DNA of 64,000 nucleotides. Source: SG8-30 sp963695085. Lineage in GTDB: Bacteria; Pseudomonadota; Gammaproteobacteria; Steroidobacterales; Steroidobacteraceae. The notes under the pieces are model-generated. The model made no database searches. It saw only the letters and a program-made list of their open reading frames with translations, and was not told the origin of the DNA. The translations under genes and the position numbers were made by a program. The stretch spans positions 1 through 64,000 of the forward strand of contig CAVOFV010000003.1 in assembly GCA_963695085.1 (NCBI GenBank), written 5' to 3'. The stretch's first letter is position 1; each line of letters begins with the position of its first letter. Shown one piece after another: positions 35,471-43,383 of this stretch.

Positions 35471-36120
35471 GCGCCGCGCCGCTGCCGGTGGCGGTCCTCA
35501 TTTCGGGCCGCGGCTCGAACATGGAGGCGATCGCGCGCGCCGGCCTTGACGGCAGCATCCCGGCGCGGGTCGCGGCCGTCATCAGCGACCGGGCCGATGC
35601 GGCGGGCCTCGCCGCGGCCCGCGCGCTGGGCATCCGTACCGAAGTGCTGCCGGCCCGGCCCGGCGAGGACCGGCTGGCCTACGGGGCGGCACTGGGCGCA
35701 CTGCTCGCCAGCCATGCACCCGCCCTGGTCGTGCTGGCCGGTTTCATGCGGATCCTGGACGCCGCACTGGTGCAGGCCTGGGAGGGCCGCATGCTGAACG
35801 TCCACCCTTCGCTGCTGCCCCGCCTGCCCGGCCTGCACACCCACCGCCGCGTGCTCGAGGCCGGTGACGGCGTGCACGGCTGCACCGTGCACTTCGTGAC
35901 CGAGCAGCTCGACGCCGGGCCACGCATCGTACAGGCGCGCATTGCCGTGCAGGCGGGCGACGACGAGCAGTCCCTTTCAGCCCGCGTTCAGCGCTGGGAA
36001 CACATCATCTATCCTGAGGCCGTCGGCTGGTTCGGCGCAGGCCGGCTGATCCTGCGCGACGGGTTCGCATGGCTCGACGGCCGCCGGCTGGACGAACCGG
36101 TGGCGAGGGGTGAAGCATGA
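35467..36120 (+). CDS. purN: Phosphoribosylglycinamide formyltransferase
   Basis: A 217-residue folate-dependent GAR transformylase, step 3 of purine synthesis. Substrate phosphate loop: VLISGRGSNMEAI. The conserved FMRILDAALV, NVHPSLLPRLPG (catalytic His) and GCTVHFVTEQLDAGP (catalytic Asp) are all present. Coupled to purM (ATGA) and to the DUF3108 gene (ATGA). Confidence 0.96.
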   Translation: MSAAPLPVAVLISGRGSNMEAIARAGLDGSIPARVAAVISDRADAAGLAAARALGIRTEVLPARPGEDRLAYGAALGALLASHAPALVVLAGFMRILDAALVQAWEGRMLNVHPSLLPRLPGLHTHRRVLEAGDGVHGCTVHFVTEQLDAGPRIVQARIAVQAGDDEQSLSARVQRWEHIIYPEAVGWFGAGRLILRDGFAWLDGRRLDEPVARGEA

Positions 36121-36842
36121 AGGTGACAGTTGCGGTCGTGCTCCTGGCGGGCTGCCTGGCCGGCGCGGCACACGCCGCCGATGCCAGGCCGGCACTCGTG
36201 CCGTTCGCCGCCGAGTACGCCGTCAAGTACTCGTCGTTCAACGTCGGCGACAGCCGGCTCGAATTGCGGCGTGACACCGAGTCCGGGCACTGGACGGTCG
36301 AATCGCGGGCAGATGCCAGTGGACTGGCCAGGCTGGTCGCCAGCGGCACCGTGCTGCAGCGGTCGCGGTTCATCGTCATCGATGGCGTCGTGCGGCCGCT
36401 CAGTTTCAGCTTCGACGATGGCATGGAACGGAGCAAGGAGGACGCGTCGCTGGAATTCGACTGGGCCGCCGGCCGCGTCACCGGCGTCGCCAAGGGCGAG
36501 CCGGTGGACCTGCCGCTGGTACCGAATGCGCAGGACCCGGTGTCCATCCAGATGGCGACGATGGTCGCGCTCATGGGCGGTGGCCAGCCGGGAGAGATCC
36601 CGCTCATCGAAGGTCCGGAGATCAAGCGTTATGTCTACACCTTCGAACGCGCTGAGCGAATCGAGACCCGCGCCGGGACCTACGACACGCTGGTGTATCG
36701 CAGCGCGCGCGCCGGCAGCGATCGCGAGACGCAATTGTGGCTGGCCCCGTCGCTCGGTTACCTTGCGGTGCGTATCGAACAACAGCGCAAGGGCCGGCGG
36801 CTGATCGCGATGTACCTGAAGCGCTACACCCCCGGCACCTGA
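36117..36842 (+). CDS. DUF3108 domain-containing exported protein
   Basis: A 241-residue protein with a signal peptide (MKVTVAVVLLAGCLAGAAHA, about 20 residues). The rest is the beta-rich DUF3108 domain: FAAEYAVKYSSFNVGDSRLE near the start, RVTGVAKGEPVDLPL in the middle and QLWLAPSLGYLAVRIEQQRK near the end. DUF3108 proteins follow purN in many gammaproteobacteria and are thought to act in the periplasm; no activity is known. Overlaps purN by ATGA and abuts the convergent dcd gene. Confidence 0.85.
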   Translation: MKVTVAVVLLAGCLAGAAHAADARPALVPFAAEYAVKYSSFNVGDSRLELRRDTESGHWTVESRADASGLARLVASGTVLQRSRFIVIDGVVRPLSFSFDDGMERSKEDASLEFDWAAGRVTGVAKGEPVDLPLVPNAQDPVSIQMATMVALMGGGQPGEIPLIEGPEIKRYVYTFERAERIETRAGTYDTLVYRSARAGSDRETQLWLAPSLGYLAVRIEQQRKGRRLIAMYLKRYTPGT

Positions 36843-37409
36843 TCAGGTGCGCGGCAGGGTCACCCCGGTCTGGCCCTGGTACTTGCCGCCGCGATCGCGG
36901 TAGGACGCCTCGCAGACCTCGTCCGACTCGAAGAACAGCAGCTGCGCGACGCCCTCGTGCGCGTAGATCTTGGCCGGCAGCGTCGTGGTGTTCGAAAACT
37001 CCAGCGTCACGTGTCCCTCCCACTCCGGCTCCAGCGGCGTGACGTTGACGATGATCCCGCAGCGCGCGTAGGTGCTCTTGCCCAGGCACACGACCATGAC
37101 ATTGCGCGGGATGCGGAAGTACTCCACGGTGCGCGCCAGCGCGAACGAATTCGGCGGGATGATGCAGACGTCCGACGTCTGGTCCACGAAGCTGTTCACG
37201 TCGAAATGCTTCGGGTCCACGATTGTCGAGTTGATGTTGGTGAAGATCTTGAACTCGTTCGCGCAGCGCACGTCGTAGCCGTAGCTGGAGGTGCCGTAGG
37301 ACACGATCCGCCGGCCGTCCGTGACGCGCACCTGCTGCGGCGCAAACGGCTCAATCATGCGCTGCTGCAGCGCCATCTCGCGGATCCACCGGTCCGACTT
37401 GATGCTCAT
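36843..37409 (-). CDS. dcd: dCTP deaminase
   Basis: A 188-residue trimeric enzyme deaminating dCTP to dUTP, the main source of dTTP precursor in gammaproteobacteria. It opens MSIKSDRWIREMA. Motifs: SYGTSSYGYDVRCANEF, CLGKSTYARCGIIVNVTPLE with the catalytic Glu in PLEPEWEGHVTLE, and QLLFFESDEVCE. The KSTYARCG form replaces RSSLARLG of E. coli, as in pseudomonad and xanthomonad enzymes. Its start overlaps the end of mrp by 4 bp. Confidence 0.95.
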   Translation of the reverse strand: MSIKSDRWIREMALQQRMIEPFAPQQVRVTDGRRIVSYGTSSYGYDVRCANEFKIFTNINSTIVDPKHFDVNSFVDQTSDVCIIPPNSFALARTVEYFRIPRNVMVVCLGKSTYARCGIIVNVTPLEPEWEGHVTLEFSNTTTLPAKIYAHEGVAQLLFFESDEVCEASYRDRGGKYQGQTGVTLPRT

Positions 37410-38503
37410 TCATCGTCCTCGATGGTGATCGTCGGAAAGTTGCCGGCGCCGCGCGCGGCGGCCAGCGCAAGCTGCGCCGCAGCGCGGCGTGCCAGCCTCA
37501 GGCAGGCCCGCGCGGCGGGCGATTCCGGCGCCGCGGCCACCGCCGGCGTGCCAGCGTCGCCCTGCTCGCGCACCGACAGGTCGAGTGGCAGTTCGCCCAG
37601 CAGCGCCACGTCGTAGCGCTCGGCCATGCCACGACCACCGCCCTGCCCGAACACGTGCGCTGCATGGCCGCAGGAAGGACAGGTGAACGCGCTCATGTTC
37701 TCGACGATGCCGAGCACGGGCACGCCGACCTTGCGGAACATCATCAGCCCTTTGCGCGCATCCAGCAGGGCGATCTCCTGTGGCGTCGTGACGATCACGG
37801 CGCCGCTGAGCGGCACGTTCTGGGCCATGGTCAGCTGGGTGTCGCCGGTGCCGGGCGGCATGTCGACGATCAGGTAATCGAGTTCCCCCCAGCGCGTGCC
37901 GTTGAGCAACTGTGTCAGGGCCTGGGTCACCATCGGCCCGCGCCATACCATCGGTTGCTCCTCGTCGATGAGGAGTCCGATGGACATGACCTTGACCCCG
38001 TGGCTCTGCGGCGGATCGAAGGTGCGGCCGTCCGGCGTGGTCGGCCGCGTACCGCTGAGGCCCATCATGCGCGGCTGGCTCGGGCCGTACACGTCGGCGT
38101 CGAGCAGCCCGACCCTGGCGCCTTGTCGCGCCAGTGCCAGCGCCAGGTTGGCAGCGACCGTGGACTTGCCGACCCCGCCCTTGCCCGACGCGACGGCCAC
38201 GACATTGGCCACGCCGGGCAGCGGCTTGACCGAGGGATTGGCGGACAGCGACGGAATCTCGGCCGTCAGCGTCAGCCCGAGCTCGAGTTCGAATCCCTGG
38301 GTGCCGAGGTAGCTCTTCAGCGCCTCGCCAAGTTCCGGCTCGTAACCTCCGACGGGGAAGCCCAGTGCCAGCTCGACGCTCACGCTGCCGTCCCGCAGCG
38401 TGACGGCGCGCACGGCGCCGGCCTCGCCCAGCGGCACGCCCAGCGCCGGTTCGACGAAGCGCTCGATCGCCGCGCGGACGGCGGCTTCCGTGGGTGGCTG
38501 CAT
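37406..38503 (-). CDS. apbC: Iron-sulfur cluster carrier ATPase Mrp/ApbC
   Basis: A 365-residue P-loop protein that carries Fe-S clusters to target apoproteins. The N-terminal MIP18/DUF59-like domain covers about 1-85 (AAIERFVEPALGVPLGEAGA). The deviant Walker A is VASGKGGVGKSTVAANLALA near 108; switch regions DADVYGPSQPRMMG and DYLIVDMPPGTGDTQLT follow. The cluster-binding Cys pair is CPSC in ENMSAFTCPSCGHAAHVFG. Upstream gene of an mrp-dcd operon; divergent from the HEAT-kinase gene across 196 bp. Confidence 0.95.
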   Translation of the reverse strand: MQPPTEAAVRAAIERFVEPALGVPLGEAGAVRAVTLRDGSVSVELALGFPVGGYEPELGEALKSYLGTQGFELELGLTLTAEIPSLSANPSVKPLPGVANVVAVASGKGGVGKSTVAANLALALARQGARVGLLDADVYGPSQPRMMGLSGTRPTTPDGRTFDPPQSHGVKVMSIGLLIDEEQPMVWRGPMVTQALTQLLNGTRWGELDYLIVDMPPGTGDTQLTMAQNVPLSGAVIVTTPQEIALLDARKGLMMFRKVGVPVLGIVENMSAFTCPSCGHAAHVFGQGGGRGMAERYDVALLGELPLDLSVREQGDAGTPAVAAAPESPAARACLRLARRAAAQLALAAARGAGNFPTITIEDDE

Positions 38504-38699
38504 GCGGGGTCTCCGGTTCGTGACCGGCCATTGTAACCCGGGGCTGCGGTTGGCAAGTCGGCAGCCACGCCTGTGGCATACTCACACCCGCGCGTTGCCG
38601 CAGGACCGGAGCCCTCTGCCGGGGCGGCGCCGTTCGACCGTGAGCAGAAGGAGAGCAGTTGGTGCCCGCCGCGTGCGTCGTGCGGACCGGCGCCAGCAC

Positions 38700-41120
38700 A
38701 TGACCCGCATGGCATTGTTCAGCTCATATCGTGCCGACCGCCTGGTCGCGGAAGTCCGCGAGTCCGGGGATCCCGACAGCCCGAAGGCGCGCGCGGCGCT
38801 GGCCAAGCTCAAGGGCATGGGCACGGCGGCGGTCGCACCGATCGTCGAAGCGCTGGGCGGCACCGACCGGCGCGAGACGGCCGCCTTCGTCGATGTGCTG
38901 GCGTCGCTGGTGGACAACAAGTCGTTCCCGGTTTTCGCCGAGGCGCTGTCGGAAGACAATCCACGGGCGCTGTCCGCCGTCGCGTGGGCCTTGTCCTCGT
39001 CCCACGGTTATTCGCCGATGCTGCTGCTGGAACTGCTGCGCCGGCCCGGCGTTTCACGGCAAGCCGTGCTCGGCGTCATCGGCGCGCATCGCGGCCGGTT
39101 CGCGGTGCGCGACCTGCTCAACGCCGCCTACCAGCAGGAGCCGGGCGAGAAGACCGCCTTGTTCAAGATCGTCGCCGAGGTCGCGGACGACAGTTCGCTC
39201 GACGAGCTGCTGGCCCGGGTCGAGGGCAAGGACCCGGTCGCCCGCATGCACGTCATCTCGATCCTCGCCCGCTTCAAGGAACCGCGCGTCCTCAAGGCGC
39301 TGCAGGAAACCCTCAGGGATTCCAACAAGCTGGTGCGCGCGGCCGCGCTGCGGGCGATGGCCGACATGGAGGGCACGATCGACCCCGGCCAGATCGTGCC
39401 GCTGCTGCGGGACGACGAGATGGACGTGCAGAATCTCGCCGTCGAGATCCTGTGCAAGGCGAAGCACCCCGAGACGGTCCATCACCTCGTGGACGTCCTC
39501 AAGGATGAGTCGGAATTCGCACGGCGCGCGGCGGTCGAGGTGCTCAACGAGGTCGGCGACGAGAGCTCGGTAAAGCACCTGCTGGAGCGCATCAAGGACG
39601 ACGACTGGTGGGTGCGCAGCCGCACGGCGGATGCGCTCGGCAAGATCGGCGGTCCGCGCGTGATCAGTGCGGCGCTGTCGCTGGTCGGCGACCGCAACGA
39701 AGAAGTGCGCCGGACCGTCATCGAGATCCTCAATCATACGAAGGACGAGCGCGCCGCCAGCCACCTTATCGAGGCGACCAAGGACACCGACTGGTGGACG
39801 AGCGAGCGGGCGGTGGACGCGCTGGGCGCGATGGCGAGCCGCAAGGCCGTGCCGCGGCTGCTCGAGATGCTCAAGGCCAATCCCAAGTCGGTCGCGACGG
39901 TGGTCCGCGCGCTCGGCAACATCGGCGACCCGAGCGCGCTCGAGCCGGTCATGAAGGGGCTGGCCAGGAAGGAAACCGACATCGTCATCGAGGCGCTGGG
40001 CGCGCTCGTCAAGCTGGCCGACGACAAGACCTGCGAGGCCGTGCAGATACATATGCAGCCGCTGACCGCCTCGACGGAGCCGTCCGTCGCGGCCGCCGCG
40101 CGGCGCAGCCTGTCGGAGCTGGACGCGCGCTTCGGTCCGTCAGCGGCGATGGCCGGACTGACCGCGGCGACGCAGGCCTCCGGTTCGACCTGGACCGGGC
40201 CGGCGCAGGTGGACGCGGCCAAGACGCTGCTGATCGAGTCGGCGGACGTGGCCGCGATCATGAAGGCGGCCCAGGCGCAGGCCGAACTGGACATCGCGGC
40301 GCTCAAGCCCGGCGACCTGCTCGAGGGCCGCTACAAGTACATCGAGCGCATCGGCAAGGGCGCTTTCGGCACCGTGCTGCTGTTCGAGGACACGGTGGTC
40401 GAGGAACAGCTGATCCTCAAGTTCCTGAACCCGAGTGTTGCGCAGGACGAGGAGATCATGCAGCGGTTCGTGCATGAACTTCGTTACAGCCGCAAGATCA
40501 CCCACCCCAACGTCATCCGCATCTACGATTTCCTGCAGATTCGTGGCCGCTATGCCATTTCCATGGAGTACTTCCCGTCGCACACGATCGGCGGCGAGGT
40601 CAACGGCAAACCGCTGCCCGTGAAGCGGGCCGTCAGGTTCGGCATGGACATCGCGACCGGCATGGCGGTCGCGCACCAGCAGGGCATCGTGCACCGGGAC
40701 CTCAAGCCGGCCAACGTGCTGATCAACGACGAGGGCCTGCTCAAGATCGTGGACTTCGGCGTCGCCGCGGCGCAGCGCGAGGGCGACACGCAGCTGACCA
40801 AGACCGGCTACGTCATCGGCTCGCCCAAGTACATGGCCCCGGAGCAGATCCTCGGCAAGAAAGTGGACATGCGCGCCGACATTTATTCGCTCGGCATCAT
40901 TCTCTACGAGATGCTGACCGGCGCGCCACCCTACCATCGCGGCGATCACATGTCGGTCATGTACCAGCACGTGCAGGGCCGCGCCCGCCCGCCGGCGGAG
41001 TGCAATCCGGAGGTGCCGAAGGAGCTTTCGGACATCGTCAGCAAGGCCATGGCGGTGGACAAGAACAAGCGCTACGGGACCATGGACGAGTTTAGGCTGG
41101 CGCTCGAGCCGTTCTTGTGA
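38700..41120 (+). CDS. HEAT-repeat / serine-threonine protein kinase fusion
   Basis: An 806-residue cytosolic protein (start ATG 38700; an ATG at 38709 is also possible). Residues about 20-470 are HEAT-like repeats: tandem helix pairs with recurring ARMHVISILARFKEPRVLKA, LVRAAALRAMADMEG, VRSRTADALGKIGGPRVISA and VVRALGNIGDPSALEPV. A linker leads to a full Hanks kinase domain (about 541-806): glycine loop ERIGKGAFGTVL, Lys in LILKFLNP (about 572), His-Arg-Asp in GIVHRDLKPANVLI (about 664-666), DFG in KIVDFGVAA and PKYMAPEQI. All catalytic residues are present and the TKTGYVIGS activation loop holds possible phosphosites. No membrane segment or PASTA domain. It lies 15 bp before two PilT-family genes, suggesting control of pilus retraction; that is inference. 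Confidence 0.9.
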   Translation: MTRMALFSSYRADRLVAEVRESGDPDSPKARAALAKLKGMGTAAVAPIVEALGGTDRRETAAFVDVLASLVDNKSFPVFAEALSEDNPRALSAVAWALSSSHGYSPMLLLELLRRPGVSRQAVLGVIGAHRGRFAVRDLLNAAYQQEPGEKTALFKIVAEVADDSSLDELLARVEGKDPVARMHVISILARFKEPRVLKALQETLRDSNKLVRAAALRAMADMEGTIDPGQIVPLLRDDEMDVQNLAVEILCKAKHPETVHHLVDVLKDESEFARRAAVEVLNEVGDESSVKHLLERIKDDDWWVRSRTADALGKIGGPRVISAALSLVGDRNEEVRRTVIEILNHTKDERAASHLIEATKDTDWWTSERAVDALGAMASRKAVPRLLEMLKANPKSVATVVRALGNIGDPSALEPVMKGLARKETDIVIEALGALVKLADDKTCEAVQIHMQPLTASTEPSVAAAARRSLSELDARFGPSAAMAGLTAATQASGSTWTGPAQVDAAKTLLIESADVAAIMKAAQAQAELDIAALKPGDLLEGRYKYIERIGKGAFGTVLLFEDTVVEEQLILKFLNPSVAQDEEIMQRFVHELRYSRKITHPNVIRIYDFLQIRGRYAISMEYFPSHTIGGEVNGKPLPVKRAVRFGMDIATGMAVAHQQGIVHRDLKPANVLINDEGLLKIVDFGVAAAQREGDTQLTKTGYVIGSPKYMAPEQILGKKVDMRADIYSLGIILYEMLTGAPPYHRGDHMSVMYQHVQGRARPPAECNPEVPKELSDIVSKAMAVDKNKRYGTMDEFRLALEPFL

Positions 41121-41135
41121 TTCACTCCGGCGTCA

Positions 41136-42224
41136 ATGCCACGCATTGACGCCTTTCTCAAGCTGGGAACGTCGCAAAGCTGCTCCGATGTGCACCTCGC
41201 CGTCGGGGTGCCGCCCATGCTGCGCATGAGCGGCGAGCTGACCCCGATCCGCTTCCGCGACGTCGGCGGTCCGGAGCTGGAAAGCTACGTCATGGAGATC
41301 CTGACCCGCGGGCAGCAGGAACGCTTCCGCGGCGGCGAGGACCTCGACTTTTCCTACGTGTCGGCCGAGGGCGGCCGCTTCCGCGTCAACGTGTTCCGCA
41401 AGGACACGGGAGTCGGTGCCGTCTTCCGCGCGATCCCGACCGACATCCCGTCCCTCGAGAGCCTCAACCTGCCGCCGGTGGTGGCGAAACTGTGCGATTA
41501 CCATCAGGGCATGGTGCTCGTCACCGGCTCGACTGGCACCGGCAAGTCCACGACGCTGGCCGCGATGACCGACCGGCTGAACTCCACGCGCACGCTCAAC
41601 ATCATCAGCCTCGAGGACCCGATCGAGTTCGTGCATCGCAGCAAGCAGAGCCAGGTCATCCAGCGCGAGCTCGGCAGCCACCTGCCGTCGTTCGCGGAGG
41701 GCGTGCGCGCGGCCATGCGCGAGGACCCGGACGTCATCCTGGTCGGCGAACTGCGCGACGCCGCGACGATCTCGATGGCGATGACCGCCGCGGAAACCGG
41801 GCACCTGGTGCTCGGCACGCTGCACACGACCAGCGCGGTGAAGACCATCGACCGCGTCATCGACGCGCTGCCCGTCGAGGAACGCGAACAGACCAAGAGC
41901 TTCCTGGCGCAGAGCCTGCTGGCGGTCGTCACCCAGGTGCTGGTCAGGAAGCCGGAAGGGCGCGGCCGCCGGGCGGTCTGCGAAGTCATGATCATGAACC
42001 GCGCCATCGCCAAGCTCATCCAGACGGACCAGACCCACCAGATCCCGTCGCTGATCCAGACCGGCAAGGACCTCGGCATGCACCTCATGGACCAGGCGCT
42101 GCTGGCCGCGGTTACCGCCAAGGAAGTCGATCCAGACGATGCCTACCGGTTCGCGATGGACAAGCGGGTCCTGTCCAAGTTCGTCATCGACCGCAGCCTG
42201 TTGCCGCGGTTCGACGGCGGTTGA
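41136..42224 (+). CDS. PilT-family twitching ATPase (first of two)
   Basis: A 362-residue hexameric retraction ATPase of type IV pili. The N-terminal PAS-like domain contains SCSDVHLAVGVPPMLRMSGE. Walker A GSTGTGKSTTLA is at about 131-139, the Asp box ISLEDPIEFVH follows, Walker B is DPDVILVGELRDAATISMA and the His box GHLVLGTLHTTSAVKTIDR. The C-terminal region has NRAIAKLIQTDQTHQIPSLI, corresponding to the AIRNLIRE helix required for retraction in PilT. It follows the HEAT-kinase gene by 15 bp and precedes a second homologue by 14 bp. I do not assign pilT or pilU because both copies keep all ATPase motifs. Confidence 0.9.
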   Translation: MPRIDAFLKLGTSQSCSDVHLAVGVPPMLRMSGELTPIRFRDVGGPELESYVMEILTRGQQERFRGGEDLDFSYVSAEGGRFRVNVFRKDTGVGAVFRAIPTDIPSLESLNLPPVVAKLCDYHQGMVLVTGSTGTGKSTTLAAMTDRLNSTRTLNIISLEDPIEFVHRSKQSQVIQRELGSHLPSFAEGVRAAMREDPDVILVGELRDAATISMAMTAAETGHLVLGTLHTTSAVKTIDRVIDALPVEEREQTKSFLAQSLLAVVTQVLVRKPEGRGRRAVCEVMIMNRAIAKLIQTDQTHQIPSLIQTGKDLGMHLMDQALLAAVTAKEVDPDDAYRFAMDKRVLSKFVIDRSLLPRFDGG

Positions 42225-42238
42225 ACGGAGGCCGCAGC

Positions 42239-43303
42239 GTGGCACGCGTTGACGACTATCTCGAGGAGATCCTGAAGCGCAACGGTTCGGACCTGCACTT
42301 CATGGCCGGTCATCCGCCGCGGATCCGCCAGTACGGTTCACTCATGAAGTTGCGCGAGGAAGTGCTGAATCCTGAGGTCGTCAAGGAGGCCCTCTACGAG
42401 ATCATGCCGCGGCAGGCGATCGAGCGGTTCGAGGCCAGGGACGGAGCCGATTTCGCCTACAAGTTGGGCAACCAGGGGCGCTTCCGTGTCAACGTGCTGC
42501 GTCACCTGAATGGTGTTGGCGCGACATTCCGCGCCATCCCCTCCAAGGCCCTCAGCCTCGACCAGTTGAACATGCCGGACGCCGTCCGGAACCTGTGCAA
42601 GGCCAAGAGCGGCCTGGTGCTGGTCACGGGCAAGACCGGTTCCGGGAAATCCACGACGCTGGCCGCCATGATCGACGACCTGAACTCGCGGCTGAAGGGA
42701 CACATCCTCACGATCGAGGACCCGATCGAATTCGTGCATGCTCGCAAGAACTGCCTGATCAGCCAGCGTGAGATCGGCGTGCACGCGGCGACATTTTCTT
42801 CCGCGCTGCTGTCGGCCCTGCGCGAGGATCCGGACGTGATCCTGGTCGGCGAACTGCGCGATCTGGAGACCATGAGCACCGCGATCACCGCTTCGGAAAT
42901 GGGCATCATGGTGATGGCGACGCTGCACACCAACGGCGCCGCAGCCGCCGTCGACCGCATGGTTAACGCCTTCCCGGCCGACAAGCAGGGCCACGTGCGC
43001 ACCATGCTGTCGACCTCGCTGCGCGGCGTGATCTCCCAACAGCTGATCGTCAAGAAGGGCGGCGGCGGGCGCGTCTGCGCGCTGGAGATCCTGATCAACA
43101 CGCCGGCGGTCTCCAACCTGATCCGGCAGGGCAAGATCGACCAGCTGGAAAGCACCATGCAGTCGGGCGCCGCCCATGGCATGAGCACCATGGACACGGC
43201 GATCCAGGCCCTGCTGGACGGCGGCGCCATCAACGGCCGGTCGGCCTACGAGAAGGCCATCAACAAGTCCAAGTTCGAGCAATTCAAGGACCAGGCTGCC
43301 TGA
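42239..43303 (+). CDS. PilT/PilU-family twitching ATPase (second of two)
   Basis: A 354-residue paralogue starting at GTG 42239 behind a strong GGAGG site; the open frame upstream is a shadow within the first copy. N-terminal segment EEILKRNGSDLHFMAGHPPR, Walker A TGKTGSGKSTTLAAMIDDL at about 131-139, Asp box ILTIEDPIEFVHAR, Walker B DPDVILVGELRDLETMSTA and His box MVMATLHTNGAAAAVDRM are intact. NTPAVSNLIRQGKIDQLEST replaces the AIRNLIRE helix. PilT and PilU are normally neighbours and act together, so this may be the PilU-like partner. It lacks the long acidic C-terminal tail of Pseudomonas PilU. Confidence 0.88.
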   Translation: MARVDDYLEEILKRNGSDLHFMAGHPPRIRQYGSLMKLREEVLNPEVVKEALYEIMPRQAIERFEARDGADFAYKLGNQGRFRVNVLRHLNGVGATFRAIPSKALSLDQLNMPDAVRNLCKAKSGLVLVTGKTGSGKSTTLAAMIDDLNSRLKGHILTIEDPIEFVHARKNCLISQREIGVHAATFSSALLSALREDPDVILVGELRDLETMSTAITASEMGIMVMATLHTNGAAAAVDRMVNAFPADKQGHVRTMLSTSLRGVISQQLIVKKGGGGRVCALEILINTPAVSNLIRQGKIDQLESTMQSGAAHGMSTMDTAIQALLDGGAINGRSAYEKAINKSKFEQFKDQAA

Positions 43304-43352
43304 CCCGCGCCCCGTCCTGCGACGGAGTGCGGCCTGATCCCGCCTGCGATGG

Positions 43353-43358
43353 CATAAT
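43353..43358 (+). promoter_or_regulatory. Candidate extended -10 of metG
   Basis: CATAAT preceded by TGG gives an extended -10-like element 25 bp before the metG ATG. The -35 region is GC-rich and unconvincing. Confidence 0.35.
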
Positions 43359-43383
43359 CCGGCGTTCCAATCCGGACCCGGCC

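Noticed and set aside
38504..38699. Possible sigma-54 promoter before the HEAT-kinase gene (TGGCAT, TTGGCA)
   Set aside because: No GC at the required 10-bp spacing from GG with a TTGC context; does not match the RpoN consensus.
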